From: Aphrophora alni
Lineage: Eukaryota; Arthropoda; Insecta; Hemiptera; Aphrophoridae
Direction of reading: 5' to 3'
Length of the DNA: 64,000 nucleotides
Assembly: GCA_963513935.1 (NCBI GenBank)
Contig: OY740768.1
Location: 72,640,877-72,704,876, forward strand
Numbering within the stretch: the first letter of the stretch is position 1; the number at the start of each line of letters is the position of its first letter. The translations under genes and the position numbers were made by a program. Positions 41,101 to 52,210 of this stretch are shown here, piece by piece. The notes under the pieces are model-generated. The model saw only the letters and a list, made by a program, of their open reading frames with translations, ran no database searches and was not told where the DNA came from.

Positions 41101-41385
41101 CGTCGTCGTTGTCATTGTTGTCTTCTGGTGTTAATTAAATGTAGTATGTGGGCGTACAAGCAAGGAAGCGTTTAACCAGTTAAGTTATACAACACTAATA
41201 AAATAATTATGAGTGCAAAACGAATGATGATAAAAAAGCAACTTTCCTCCTAAATACCTGTCTTAGTAACACAACTAACTGTAGTATCTGGGTGGGTCTA
41301 TTCATAAGATTGCAAGGGTCGCTCACTTGAACATGCTAGTACTTCATGTGTCCAATAACTTGATGACAGAAAGAGAAAAAGAACG
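38165..41385. other. Intronic stretch between two transposase pieces
   Basis: Contains a poly-A run (38314-38337) and ordinary AT-rich sequence. A 95-codon plus frame at 40601-40888, and an open stretch at 39873-39985 preceded by TTTTAG, match nothing I recognise. No central transposase part was found here. Confidence 0.5.
38314..38337. repeat. Poly-A run
   Basis: About 24 consecutive A residues. It could be the tail of a retroposed sequence, but nothing recognisable lies upstream. Confidence 0.95.
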
Positions 41386-41389
41386 AAGT

Positions 41390-41690
41390 GTAATTTTTCA
41401 GAAAATGAGCGCCATCCTATTACAATCGTAACGTACCAGAAGATTTCAATGGCAGGGTTCTTGGCTGTTGACTGTTTTATGGTCTCCCGGAAGCCTCGAT
41501 CTGCCCCTTATGAGTCTTTTCTTTTGGGGGTATGTTATTTATCATAGCTACTGTTACTCCTAGCATATACTAACGACCCTGGATGTAGATATACTATCAC
41601 TTGGGTGTCTGCCGAAAAACGGAGGATGCCCAGTAAGTTTCAATAAGTAATTATTAAAAAGTAATGTATAAGATCTTGGTTACCCTGTAT
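41390..41690 (+). pseudogene. Mariner-type DDE transposase remnant (C-terminal part)
   Basis: The plus-strand frame reads QWQGSWLLTVLWSPGSLDLP then LMSLFFWGYV. This corresponds to the conserved WPPRSPDLTPxDFFLWGYVK around the last catalytic Asp; here that block reads LWSPGSLDLPLMSLFFWGYV, with the catalytic DFFLWG Asp replaced by Ser. Upstream an in-frame stop breaks the frame. It probably belongs to the same family as 37985-38160. Confidence 0.65.
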
Positions 41691-42499
41691 TAATTTACCT
41701 GCACCATAAGGTTAGTTATAAGGGTAAATAACGGGGACATGTTTTGATGATTCTCAATGTAAATAGGCAAATTTTTATGATGTGATAAAAACCGATGTTG
41801 AGATTTTTATAGATAAAGTGGTTTTAAAACCCCCACAATAAATAATCAGTATGCAAATAGGTTTTAAACAATATGACAAATGAAAGGTCAAATTAAAAAA
41901 CTTCCATAGTTCAAAATAAATGGAGAGTCGAATAATATGTAAATTTAAAAGTTCTAAAAATAAAAAACAAATTAAGGATTAAAGTATGTTTCATCTCTTC
42001 ATGGGCGAATACGAAAGTGAGGTTTAAATGGTTAACAATTTTAATATTTTTTTAAAAATTCGGATGTTTTAAATATTCCCTAATTTTCTGTATAGACGAA
42101 TAAAACTTAAGAAATAAAGCCAACTTCAAGCAATTTAATAATATTTTATTTGCATTTATTGCTCCTTTTATTTAAAAACAAAATAAAGTGAAACAAGATA
42201 ATATTACTTCTTCTTGTAATAAGTCGAAATGCCCGATGCATATATTATGCCTTTGCTGCGAGTATCCAACAATAAATCTTCTCTAATCACACCCTTCAGG
42301 GAGTCTCTTAATTGGTTAAAATTGTTGCACCTTAGCAGTAATTGTTCATTTTTTTTTCCTCTACCAGACATGGTCGGCAGATCTAAGAGCCATTTATGTT
42401 AAAATTGAGTATTTAGGAGTTATAAGTTGTCCACTTCTGGCCCGTACATCGAACGTGGGTGCAGCTCGTGAGACAGTGAGACATGTTTATATTGTGTTC

Positions 42500-43150
42500 A
42501 TCCGCAGATAAAGTCTGAATATGATATCATCATTTACCAGCGTGTTCGCTGTCTTGCACCGCTCTATCCATTCCTGGAACCGTAGCTCACATTTTCTTAT
42601 GATCACCAACATCAGACCGTTTTAGTGCCTCCATAAACGTTATTGAGTCGATAAGCAGGGCCGGATTTAGCATTTTGGCGCCCCTAGGCCCAATAATGTT
42701 TTCCGCCCCCTAGTCTGGTTAAAGTTACTTCCACAAAAACCTTTATTCAAAAAATATATCAAGCCTATGTTGTAACGAAGTTGATGCATAATGTTCAATA
42801 ACAGTTTAACTTTACATACAATTATTTGTTCCAATGAACTTCAAAATCAGAATGATTTTTTTTTGTAATCAATTCAAAAAATATGTTAAGTTATGGCTAT
42901 TTATTTTTATTTCTAGATATTTTTAAAACATTTTTTCTCTCGGCCGTGCGCCCCGTGGGCGCTTGCGCCCATAGGCCCGGGCCTTCAGTGCCTATTGGGA
43001 AATCCGGCCCTGTCGATAAGATATAAATGTCCAGTTCTCCTGTTCTCAGACAGCAAGAGCCTCATTGATGATCAAAAGAAGCTCTGGATCCATTCTTAAT
43101 GCTGAATTTGGAGGAGCTTAAAAACTTTCTCCTCTATTCTGGTTAAAATA
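42500..43150 (-). pseudogene. Mariner-like transposase tail, interrupted by a hAT-type MITE
   Basis: On the minus strand the sequence reads NRRTGHLYL to the right of the MITE. To its left it continues as LIDSITFMEALKRSDVGDHK, then after a stop and a +1 frameshift FQEWIERCKTANTLVND. Mariner-family transposases end in this pattern: a ...TIDEI...LK...CFxxWxxRWxKCI block after the last catalytic Asp. The catalytic residues themselves are not readable. The insertion of the MITE at 42656-43012 came later than the transposon it splits. Confidence 0.45.
42656..43012. mobile_element. Non-autonomous hAT-type MITE (357 bp) with perfect 8-bp target duplication
   Basis: Begins CAGGGCCGGATTT and ends in the exact inverse of those 13 bases. 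GC-rich subterminal blocks are present (GCGCCCCTAGGCCC on the left, GGGCGCTTGCGCCCATAGGC on the right). The host duplication TCGATAAG is present at 42648-42655 and 43013-43020. An 8-bp duplication with CAGGG-type ends is the hallmark of hAT elements. The interior is AT-rich with no transposase frame. The perfect duplication suggests a fairly recent insertion compared with the other elements in the window. Confidence 0.92.
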
Positions 43151-43529
43151 ACCCGATGCTGACTTTTGTCTATTAAAATCAATCATTTCATCTGTGTGTG
43201 AAAATTTTAACATAGTCTTATTATTTTATATTCAATAATTTCATGGTCTTACATTAAAGAATTTCTGTTAGGATCGGCTTTTGAGCTCTTAGTCAGTACA
43301 TCCAGTACAGCGTGGACACCTACGTTCCTTCAAGGTGTTTCTGAAAAATGTATAATACTGGGCTCGAGTCGGTCTTTCAACGTGGTGTGAGATAACAATT
43401 GCAGTCTGTTGGTATCATTGCATTGCAATTTTATGTTCAAAGAGTTGATCGAGTGATCGGATTCCATGGTTTTTCAAGAATTTGCTCTTTTCTTAAGAAC
43501 TGATCCAATGGCTTCTTTCAAAGCTCTAT

Positions 43530-43553
43530 TTTGTATTGTATTTTACAATACAA
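43530..43553. repeat. Short perfect hairpin
   Basis: TTGTATTGTA (43531-43540) pairs exactly with TACAATACAA (43544-43553) across a 3-nt loop. Confidence 0.85.
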
Positions 43554-44120
43554 TTGGGCGAGATTCTGGTTTACCCAGACAGGCCAGTAAGAGACTCTTT
43601 ATAAGATTTTAACTTTTAGTTATCAGTTGAGCTATGGTTATATTCAAAAATCTTAAATAACATTTAACTCACAAATTATGCGTGTACAAATTACTGGGAT
43701 TTTATTTAAAATTATTTAACATCTCTAAGTATTTTTTTCTCAATACATTTGAAACACTAAAGTAAAAAGCAGAATAAAAGAACTCCAAACTAAAACTCCA
43801 AACTATCAATTTCAATTTGCTAAAACTGTAAAATCCTGTTCACCACATTTTACGCTATTCTTCTCTCTCAGAATATATAAAATAACCATTTTATTACTCG
43901 GTCAGAAATCAAGTTTTATACCTTTGTTTGCAAATTTTGAAAATTTACATGTGTATTGAATAGACTCAATTCAACTGCCTTTTATTAAAACAGTTACTAT
44001 TCAGTTCAAACTACTGAAGAGGCAAGTCTGACAATTAGTACTTTTCAAAAGGATGGAAGTGGAAATGAGGGGTGGTGGGTAGGAGACCAATTAGTGGAAT
44101 GAAAGTCTTGCTGTCCTTAC

Positions 44121-44197
44121 CTATTGAACCAGTCGTCGGTATAGCGGGGGTATGGGTACGGATCATTGCTGCTGAAGTCATAGCTCGCCCGGGCATT
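44121..44197 (-). CDS. PCSK2: Proprotein convertase PC2, internal exon (77 nt; between the Asp and His boxes)
   Basis: On the minus strand these 77 nt encode NARASYDFSSNDPYPYPRY followed by TDDWFN and two bases (AG) of a Ser codon finished by the next exon. The run SYDFSSNDPYPYPRYTDDWFNS is the diagnostic PC2 sequence between the Asp and His boxes. Furin has a different segment here (DPxPQPRY), which is the main reason for calling PC2 and not furin. The acceptor ends TGTGTAG (AG at 44199-44198) and the donor is AG|GTAAGG at 44120. Start phase 0 and end phase 2 agree with both flanking exons. This exon is separated from the next by 43,671 bp. A plus-strand open frame across the same bases (44072-44302) is a shadow and not a gene. 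Confidence 0.95.
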
Positions 44198-46929
44198 CTA
44201 CACAAACAAAATATTATTATTAGTAAATTAGGATGTCATCAAATGACAAACTGGAATGGCACAAGGGTCTTAGTAAATATATTAATTTCACACAAATATT
44301 AAAATCTTTAAAAACTAAAGTTTTCCTTTATAAAAGAAAATATTATATATTAACATTCCATTAATTATCTAATGAATTCTTATCGTTTACTTGTGGGAAT
44401 TTGTACGACAAAGTTTTATGAAAGTTTGGTCACCTAAAAGATGCAAAATATAACGTTGTAACAATTAATGTGATGCAACAATAAAAATATTATCCAACAC
44501 ACATTATGATATAATTTCGTGGATTTAGTTGGTTAATCTAAACATAAATTGAGTTTATGGTTATTTTGATGAATCAGATATAAATCAATTTGTAAAATTC
44601 GTAGTTAAGTTAGCGATTGTTGAAAATCATTTTTCTTTCAAAAACAGACCACTTATGTATAAGATCCTATATAACTTAGTGGGTTTGAAATTATTGGTCT
44701 AACAAAACTTTTAACTCTTTCGTCAAGACAATAATCGAATTATAGCTACAGTATGTACAAAAATGATGATAGATCAAATAGTTCTCAAGAGATAGCGTTT
44801 GTTAAATTTTTATTTCAAACATCTTTCAAGAGATCTCCACTCCAATAAGATAATGTAAAATAAATATTGTCACTGTGTTGAAAAATAAACTACATATATC
44901 TACGAAATACAAAAAAAACTTATTTGTCCAATTTGTACTACGTTCCCCTAAGTCTCCAAAGTTACATGAAAGCTTTATAAATAATTGAAGCACACGTAAA
45001 TATTTTTTCACGCTTACGTATTGGTCGACCTGTACACCATACCTTTTAAAAGTTTAAACTTTAAGGATATGTATTAGGTTATGTAAACTAAACTTTTTTT
45101 TAAAGATGATTTTTTTTTACAATTTGAGACAAGTTACTGTGGGATACGATTCAAAATTTAATTCCTGTCGAGTGATACCTCATTAAAAAGTTATTTAACT
45201 TCGAGAACAACTCTAACTAAATTGACGGCAAAAACACTCCGCACTTAATTATTGAATTATTTTAGTCACTTAATCCCAAAATATTAATTTGACAATGAAG
45301 TTTAGACCTTTTCAATATTATTCACATACGTTCTTTTTTTTAAATTTACTCTATGCAAATAATATTGAAAATGTTAGAAAAACAAATAGCAGAATTTCCT
45401 CTAGCAGAAAGAGGGAATTTCACAAATTTGTAGCGCACCTTTTTCAATACGTTCAGGTTTCTCACACGCTTATTTATAAAGATATATGAACTCCATTAAC
45501 ATTACTGTTGATATGTTTAATTTTAGAAGATCCAGAGTCTTCCTATTCTACTTGAGTAAGTGTAGTCAATAAGTTTTCTTAATGTTCAAACTATACATTC
45601 AAGAAGATACCGGGTTTTGGATTTTAAACAAAAATCAGTTTTTTATGAATTTCAAAATCAAAGTAGGTATCTATTTTAATACTACACTTCTATTATAAAT
45701 TAGTCCTAAATAATATTTCATTTTAAAACGGCTGTCCTTATTGCCCTTTAATTTATGAATTCGTAAGCTAGTTTAAATCATCTATATCTACGTTACACAA
45801 TGTTTGGAACAAAAATCGTAAAATCTATATTGAGAAATAAGGATTGTTTTATTTATTTTTTTCAGATAACTCTCGACCTCATATTTTAGGGGAAGGCACC
45901 CCACTATCTTTTAGTTGGTCTTTAGAGGCTACATTCTAATAATTATAACCAAATTGTTAGTTTAGTAAATTTTAATGTTCAAACTTTATTTTAAATTTTG
46001 TTCTTTTGGCAGCTACCTTCTAAATATGAAACAAAATTTCTCGAAAATTGGCCAAAATACGCACACATACATTTTTTCTATAACAATTTGTCCACTTTTT
46101 GGGCTACAAAGAACTATATAGACAACCGACAATATTCCAAAACCTTCAACATTGACTTTTTGATCCTTTGTTAATATATAATGATCACATACATTTGTTA
46201 ATACTACGAAAAAATAAATCGTGTTTCCGATTTGTGTTTTTCCCAATTGTATTTGTTGCATGTATAATAATAGTGACTCACTAAAAATATAACGCTGGAT
46301 AGTGAAAAAGTAAAACTAAAATAACATTTAATTCATCTACGAGCGAAGTAAAAAAAAATGTACTTTAACAATGATAAAGGAACAAGTCAGAGTAAACCGT
46401 CATTAAATAACAATTGTGTTATGGAAACAATGTTAACATTATGAAATAATGAAGCTAGTTTCACCGTAAAATAAAAAAATCTTTACTAATGAATTCCATT
46501 TAATCAAGCCATTAGATAAAGATTAAATACATAATGACTTGATCCAATAATCAGTAACATGGGATTATAATAGTATCCACTTTAGAGAGGAAACATTCTG
46601 TGATCACTAAAAGGAAAATATTGTTAATAACTAATTTACATAATGTAAAGATAGCTATTGGCAGTTGTCTACATAGAGAGACTTAGAGCTAGAACCATGG
46701 CATGTGCATGGACTTGTCCTATGTTCATTAATATTTTTTTCAAATACATTTTTTTTTTAATATTTGTCTACATTCGTTAAATATTTTGTGTCATTTTTTA
46801 TCTGTTTAAAAATAGTTTGTACAAATTTTCGTTAACAAAATGAAATTCTCAATCAAAAGTAAGTTTCGACAGATTTTTGAAGATTATAAAAATTGTTGAC
46901 AATAATGATTATCGTATCAACACGCAAAG

Positions 46930-46931
<2 letters not shown>

Positions 46932-46976
<45 letters not shown>
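46932..46976. repeat. (TA)n microsatellite
   Basis: About 45 bp of uninterrupted AT repeat. Confidence 0.98.
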
Positions 46977-46978
<2 letters not shown>

Positions 46979-48688
46979 TATACTTCGTCGACATCTTGGT
47001 ATTGATTTCATTAAAATGCATCGAATAGATCCCGAGATAAAAAACAAAAAAAAAAGAAAATCCTTATTTTGCCACTTTAATTATTAAAAACCACGTTAAA
47101 GAATATTCCTGTACTACGGAATGGAAAATGTAAAAGGAAAGTGTCTTAACCCTCCTTAATAATCACATATCGGATTTTTTTCAACAATATTACCCCATAT
47201 ATTTTTTCCCAAAATTTACACTGAAACACAGCTTCACAACAAATATATTTGTAAAAACCATTCAAATTACCAGTAGGATTAATCACCTTAAACGAGAAAG
47301 AGAGGTTTAGGTTAACATGAGCTTGAACTCACTCGCTATCAAACCATCAACGCACTGAATACAAACTTTAAACCGCTTTTCTATCATGACGCCTATGCAC
47401 TGCAATACTTAGTTCAATTTTCCTTGATTAAATTTTTCCGTCGAAATTTATTTATATATTTCCTACCTAGCTCATTGCACGATGGAAGAGTAAATATTTA
47501 CTTTAGTGTTGGCCTTAAACCATTTTCCTGAAATTGCATCGTGGTTTTACATAAATAAATACTCTTTGTATAAGTTTCTAGTGCATCTTTTTGTTTCAAT
47601 AAACGCCAGAAGGTGGTGATAAGCCAATATTCGTTACAAATAATTTAACTTTGTTATTCAGGTTTTAGCCTAGATCCTTGAAGGTTTTATTTTGTTGTCA
47701 TTTATTTCTTCAATATAATGGAGAATAAAAACATAAATGTCCATTTATTTTTAATTATTTTTATTTATCCTCTTCTAAACGTTACACAGAATTTATATTA
47801 TGACAAAACTAATTCATTTATACTAAATAACTGAATTTGTTTATATTTAAAAATTGTGAACGGGAAGTTTGTTTAAACTATATAGGTTGTTTTTAAATGT
47901 CTTTAATAATGTCTTCGCTTGCTCTAAATTAATTATCATTATTTAAAGGACTAATTATTTATTGGTCATTATTTAAACTATACTACTAAGTTTCTACGCT
48001 GTCTACCAAAACATGACAAAATTATAAACACAAATGCGACCATAAAAAACATTAAGACTAGGTCAATGAACAATAAATCTTACTCCTTAATTTTTTTTTT
48101 TTAGTACGTCCAATGCTGAATGAATAGTTCTTTATAAACCTAATAAAGACGTGACACAATAATAATAAAAAATTCCTAGAACAATATGAACAGTAAATAA
48201 TGCCAGAGGAATTGAAATTTACCATTATTTGGTTAATATTATATTGCACACATCCTATGTATATAAACCTTGGAATACTGTTTATCTTAACTAAACAACT
48301 GGTGTTTTCCATCATCGCTGTCCGGATTTGGTTTCTGGTGCAACCATTTGTTAGAAAAACCAAAGCATTACGAGATTATTTATAGCCTATTTTATTCTAA
48401 TTCATATTGATGAATATATACAAGTTAAATAAAAGATTTATCAAGTTTCATAGAAAATCTTAAGAAAGTAACTGCTACCTAAATTATTATATTTTATTTT
48501 ATATTTTTGTATACTTTAACAAATTTGAAATCGTGTTAATTCATATAAATGATAACATGAAAAAAATATGTACATATAATTCTGTTTTAAAGTTGAATTA
48601 AGTAGTTATTATTTCACTTTTCAATTATAAAATTGTTTGCAACTTCTTGTTATGACTCGTTCACACCATTATATTACTGTAATAATTA

Positions 48689-48757
48689 GACGCGGGCTCT
48701 TCTTTATAGTCCATTTATAGATTATTTATCTTTATTTATATATTACCCGCGTCCATA
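48689..48757. repeat. GC-rich 8-bp inverted pair around an AT-rich spacer
   Basis: GACGCGGG near 48690 pairs exactly with CCCGCGTC near 48749, with about 50 bp of A/T-rich sequence between. The GC content of the arms is unusual for the surroundings. Confidence 0.6.
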
Positions 48758-50052
48758 CTATTAAACAATACAATAATTTGTTTTAACGGAAAATAATATC
48801 TTTACATTCATCGTTTTCCTTAGTTGTTTTTTATCTTAACTGAATAAAATTATTATTCTTTTTTCTTGTTGTATAAACGCAAAAAAAACCTCTCGGACGT
48901 TCATCGTTGAGAAGAAGAAAATAACCTAAAATAGAGATCCATAGCACTCAAATATTCTAGTAGCATCATGGTCGGAAGAAAACAAAAGTTGATCTAGAAA
49001 AACCTAACAGGATTAAAAGATAGTGATTAGATCAAGAAAGTTGCAGCTAGGATACCTAAAGATTATCACACAAGTACTCACTTATATGTAACCTTCTGAG
49101 GCGAAAAAAAAGAAAGAAAAAGAAAAAAAAAGCACTAAAACAAATATTCAGACGAAATAAAAATTATACGTGCATTATAATTTTAAACAAAAAACAGATT
49201 ACCATGTTTAATGATTCGTACGATTTGATTTAAAAATTAACACATCATGCAATTCGAGATCGACACTACACATGATTGTCGAAACGAGACCAACACTGGA
49301 GATGTTTTTGTTATGATAAACATAGTGTACCAAAACTATAAACGGAGCATTACATTATACTTAAACCTCAGAAATTCTGTTGATACGTCATTTTATTATA
49401 AGAGAAATTAATATTACAGTCTGGGCGTTTTTGAGAAACTGGAATTAGATTTCTGTGCTATTTAAAAAGAAATGTCAACCAAACTTCCTTCAACACTTGT
49501 CGGAAGTTTTATATTTACTTCTTTAGAAGTTTCATTTCCTCCCTTCTCAACCTGTAAATTTATTCTAGTTCAGTTTTCAGGATATTGAAGTAAGTTCTAC
49601 ATTGGTTATTAAAATTTCTGATTAAAATATATGTTTCACCGAGTGTTTTCTTTTTCAATTTTACGACAATAGTATTAAAGTAAAAGTTGTTTTATGGTAC
49701 TTCACCAGAATCAGTATTTAAACAAAAGCGCATGCATATACAGAGACATATAGAAACACTTTTACACACATCACTAGGTATGTACACAATCTATATATGT
49801 ATTTCAAAGAACGTGTTCATACAAAATAAACCAATACTTTTTAATCTTAGGAATTTGTGTGGTGAATCTATAAATAGAACATTATATGAAATGACATATT
49901 ATTTTAAAGAGTTTTTGTTCAAGATTGGTGATTCGAAACTTTTATGTAATGTTCATTTTTTTGCCTTAGAACTACTTTAAATAATTAACATACCTTATTG
50001 AAGTCGATAGTAGTTCCTTATATTATAATAATTGCTTATATTATATTAATTG

Positions 50053-50090
50053 CTACATGTTTCGCTGCCATGGGCAGCATCATCAGGCCA
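50053..50090 (-). ncRNA. Hammerhead ribozyme-like motif of the Penelope-like element
   Basis: On the minus strand CTGATGA (50086-50080) is followed by a perfect stem GCTGCC-CAT-GGCAGC and then GAAA (50063-50060), the two conserved halves of the hammerhead catalytic core around stem II. One extra T sits between CTGATGA and the stem. Stem III would involve CATGTAG after GAAA. No adjacent partner ending in a UH cleavage site was found within a normal distance, so the copy may lack self-cleavage. Hammerheads in the terminal repeats of Penelope-like elements are established. Confidence 0.5.
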
Positions 50091-50327
50091 GCTAATAACA
50101 TAAACACATTGTTCACACACACACATCACAAAAACATATAAATTCTTGGTCTAACACAAATCATCATGCAGCACCGGCACTCGTTACAAGTTAAAAATGG
50201 TTGGCCACTGTGTTAAAAATTCTTACACAGTATATTGGCCACTTGTTCACTGAGTGAGTTAGAATGGGACACTGCTACTTTGAACATTCCTTATCAGATA
50301 TGTTAGTCCTATTCTGATGTTCAAATA

Positions 50328-50438
50328 TCAGGTCATACATAACATGTAGTTGGAGGTGAAATTCAGTTTGTCATTTAATATGTTTGACGGATTGATCTTT
50401 TGGTGCTTATAAATTTCAAACTCCTCCATTACGTTCAT
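50328..50438 (-). pseudogene. C-terminal tail of Penelope-like polyprotein (after GIY-YIG domain)
   Basis: Thirty-six codons plus stop. It carries the family tail EEFEIYKH...NPSNILND. The first Met is arbitrary, because the real frame would extend upstream into a polyprotein that is missing here. Only the final few dozen residues of a protein normally several hundred residues long are present, so no activity is expected. Confidence 0.7.
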
Positions 50439-51137
50439 TTTATAATATTACGCAATTAATATAATATAAGGAACTACTATCGACTTCAAGTAAGGTATGT
50501 TAATTTATGTAATATATGTATTGAAACATAAATTTTCTAACTGCCTTCAATATATGATTTCTAAACGATGTAGGACTACATATATAAATAAAAACTGATA
50601 ACGAACATAAGCGAACATTATTTCTATATTTCAGCTCATATGTTCGTGAATAACAATGACCGTACATATATTTAACTGAATACAGTAAATATAGTAAGCA
50701 TAATAAATCATTTATACTTTTTAATTTATGTTTTATACAATAAATGACTAACTAAAATGGGTGTTTATAGGAATAATGATTTATAAGCAATAATAAAGAT
50801 ACAATTTTATTTTTGATCAAGTTGATAAGATATAAAACAAAAAGATAAAACATAAGAATTTATACCAATTTATTTTATCACGATTTCACATTAACATTTC
50901 TTATCCAAAAAAATCGAAGTCAGTCGTATAAAATAAGCTACGTCACCTAGATATTTACGAGAATCCCGTGCAAGACCTAGACCAATCAAAGTCGGCCTCA
51001 AGCATTGAGTCTCACGTATTTCCTTAGGCATATTTACTGTTCATTTGTTGCCGATAATACAATGATACCTGTTTAACTTAAATCTCGCATATCAGATAAG
51101 TCTTGTCATATCTATGCTCTATTTATTGAGAAAAAAA

Positions 51138-51150
51138 ATATATATATATA

Positions 51151-51212
<62 letters not shown>
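51138..51212. repeat. (TA)n microsatellite
   Basis: About 75 bp of TA repeat with a single TC interruption at 51150-51153. Confidence 0.98.
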
Positions 51213-51214
<2 letters not shown>

Positions 51215-52179
51215 TTCTTCACTACTGGCGTACATAATACAACACACATCTACCCTTATTAATAAATTCCTTCGATTCCAAAAACATATAAAATAAAACT
51301 GATTTATCCAGAACATACATAAAACAATTATAAATATTGCGACCAATGGATCCATTCTACAGATCAAGCAGTCTAGCATTGGTAAAATACTGCCAGTAAG
51401 CTAGTAGTGAGAAAATATGATAGCATCTAACGTTTATCGCGTAACTAATGTTTAAGTAAGTTAATGGAGACGCGTGGATGGACCGATTACATGTGGCATA
51501 TGTCAGTGAAGTATCAATGATAAACTTCAATAGTTGCTCTTATCTTAGTGTCCAAGATCCAAAAAGAAAACTGAGTGAACTATTTACAAAAAATTTAATA
51601 CAAAACTTAATCTTATATCTATAGTTTAATATTTAAAAAAAATAATAATTTCAAATGTATATTTATTATCATATTTATTTATATACCCTTAAATGGAAAA
51701 AAAAGAAGAAATTTGACTAGCCCTTAAGTACAGAAAATTAGCACAAATATTTAAAAAAATTACATTATACTATAAATCACACCCCAAAAGTAAAAAATTG
51801 ACAAGCACTCCCCTTTTTATAATTTAAATCAAAATTTACAATTAGACCCCTAGTTGTGCATATATTAACTAAAAGTTACAAATAAGTTCTAAAATGTAAT
51901 ACAAGGTTACAGAAACGAATACATCTACAATTGTTTTACTAATGAATTATATAGTTTTCCAACCTTAATGCTAAACAACAAATTTTTAATAAAAAAATAA
52001 TTTAAATCTTAGAGACGTCTCTCAAAAAAAATATAACTTTGAAATAACCTCTGTTGGGTTGTAGGGTCAAAAAATGCTAGCTATCCCATCCAAATTACAA
52101 AAAAAATTACAAATTAATACACAGGTTTTAACAGATGATTCTAAAGAAAAATAGAGTTTTGGGTTCATTTTGTTGTTTT

Positions 52180-52182
<3 letters not shown>

Positions 52183-52210
<28 letters not shown>
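52183..52210. repeat. (TA)n microsatellite
   Basis: About 28 bp of TA repeat. Confidence 0.97.

Larger units (their letters stand above)
450..44120 (-). other. Giant PC2 intron (43,671 bp), between the Asp/His-box linker exon and the His-box exon
   Basis: The intron is defined by GT at 44120-44119 and AG at 451-450 on the minus strand, and splicing restores the frame (AG+T = Ser). It is AT-rich with many microsatellites. It contains most of the decayed transposons listed separately: Tc1-like, RNase H, RT tail, piggyBac MITE, two transposase remnants and a hAT MITE. No further PC2 coding sequence is expected or seen between these exons, because the flanking residues are contiguous in the family. 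Confidence 0.88.
44205..49975. other. Intronic stretch, no gene recognised
   Basis: AT-rich with one TA microsatellite and a GC-rich inverted pair at 48690-48756. Several 60-100 codon frames occur (for example minus 48363-48058, plus 49687-49980), but they have low-complexity, AT-driven composition and no recognisable motif. Confidence 0.55.
49983..50505 (-). mobile_element. Truncated Penelope-like element flanked by inverted repeats
   Basis: On the minus strand an open frame (50438-50328) ends MEEFEIYKHQKINPSNILND and KLNF before a TGA. This is the conserved C-terminal signature that follows the GIY-YIG endonuclease in Penelope-like retroelements (EIYKHxxxNPxNxLND). Downstream lies a hammerhead-like motif. 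The whole is bracketed by inverted arms: 49983-50052, and 50452-50505 on the other strand. They are nearly identical apart from a 1-base difference and about 15 bases missing in one arm. The reverse transcriptase and most of the endonuclease are absent. Inverted partial terminal repeats are a known quirk of Penelope-like elements. Confidence 0.75.

Noticed and set aside
44072..44302. 76-codon plus-strand open frame
   Set aside because: It is the antisense shadow of the PC2 exon at 44121-44197, which has clear splice sites and family-specific residues on the minus strand.
46853..47087. Open frames on both strands rich in Ile-Tyr
   Set aside because: They are translations of the TA microsatellite at 46932-46976; the same applies to the frames around 51114-51379.
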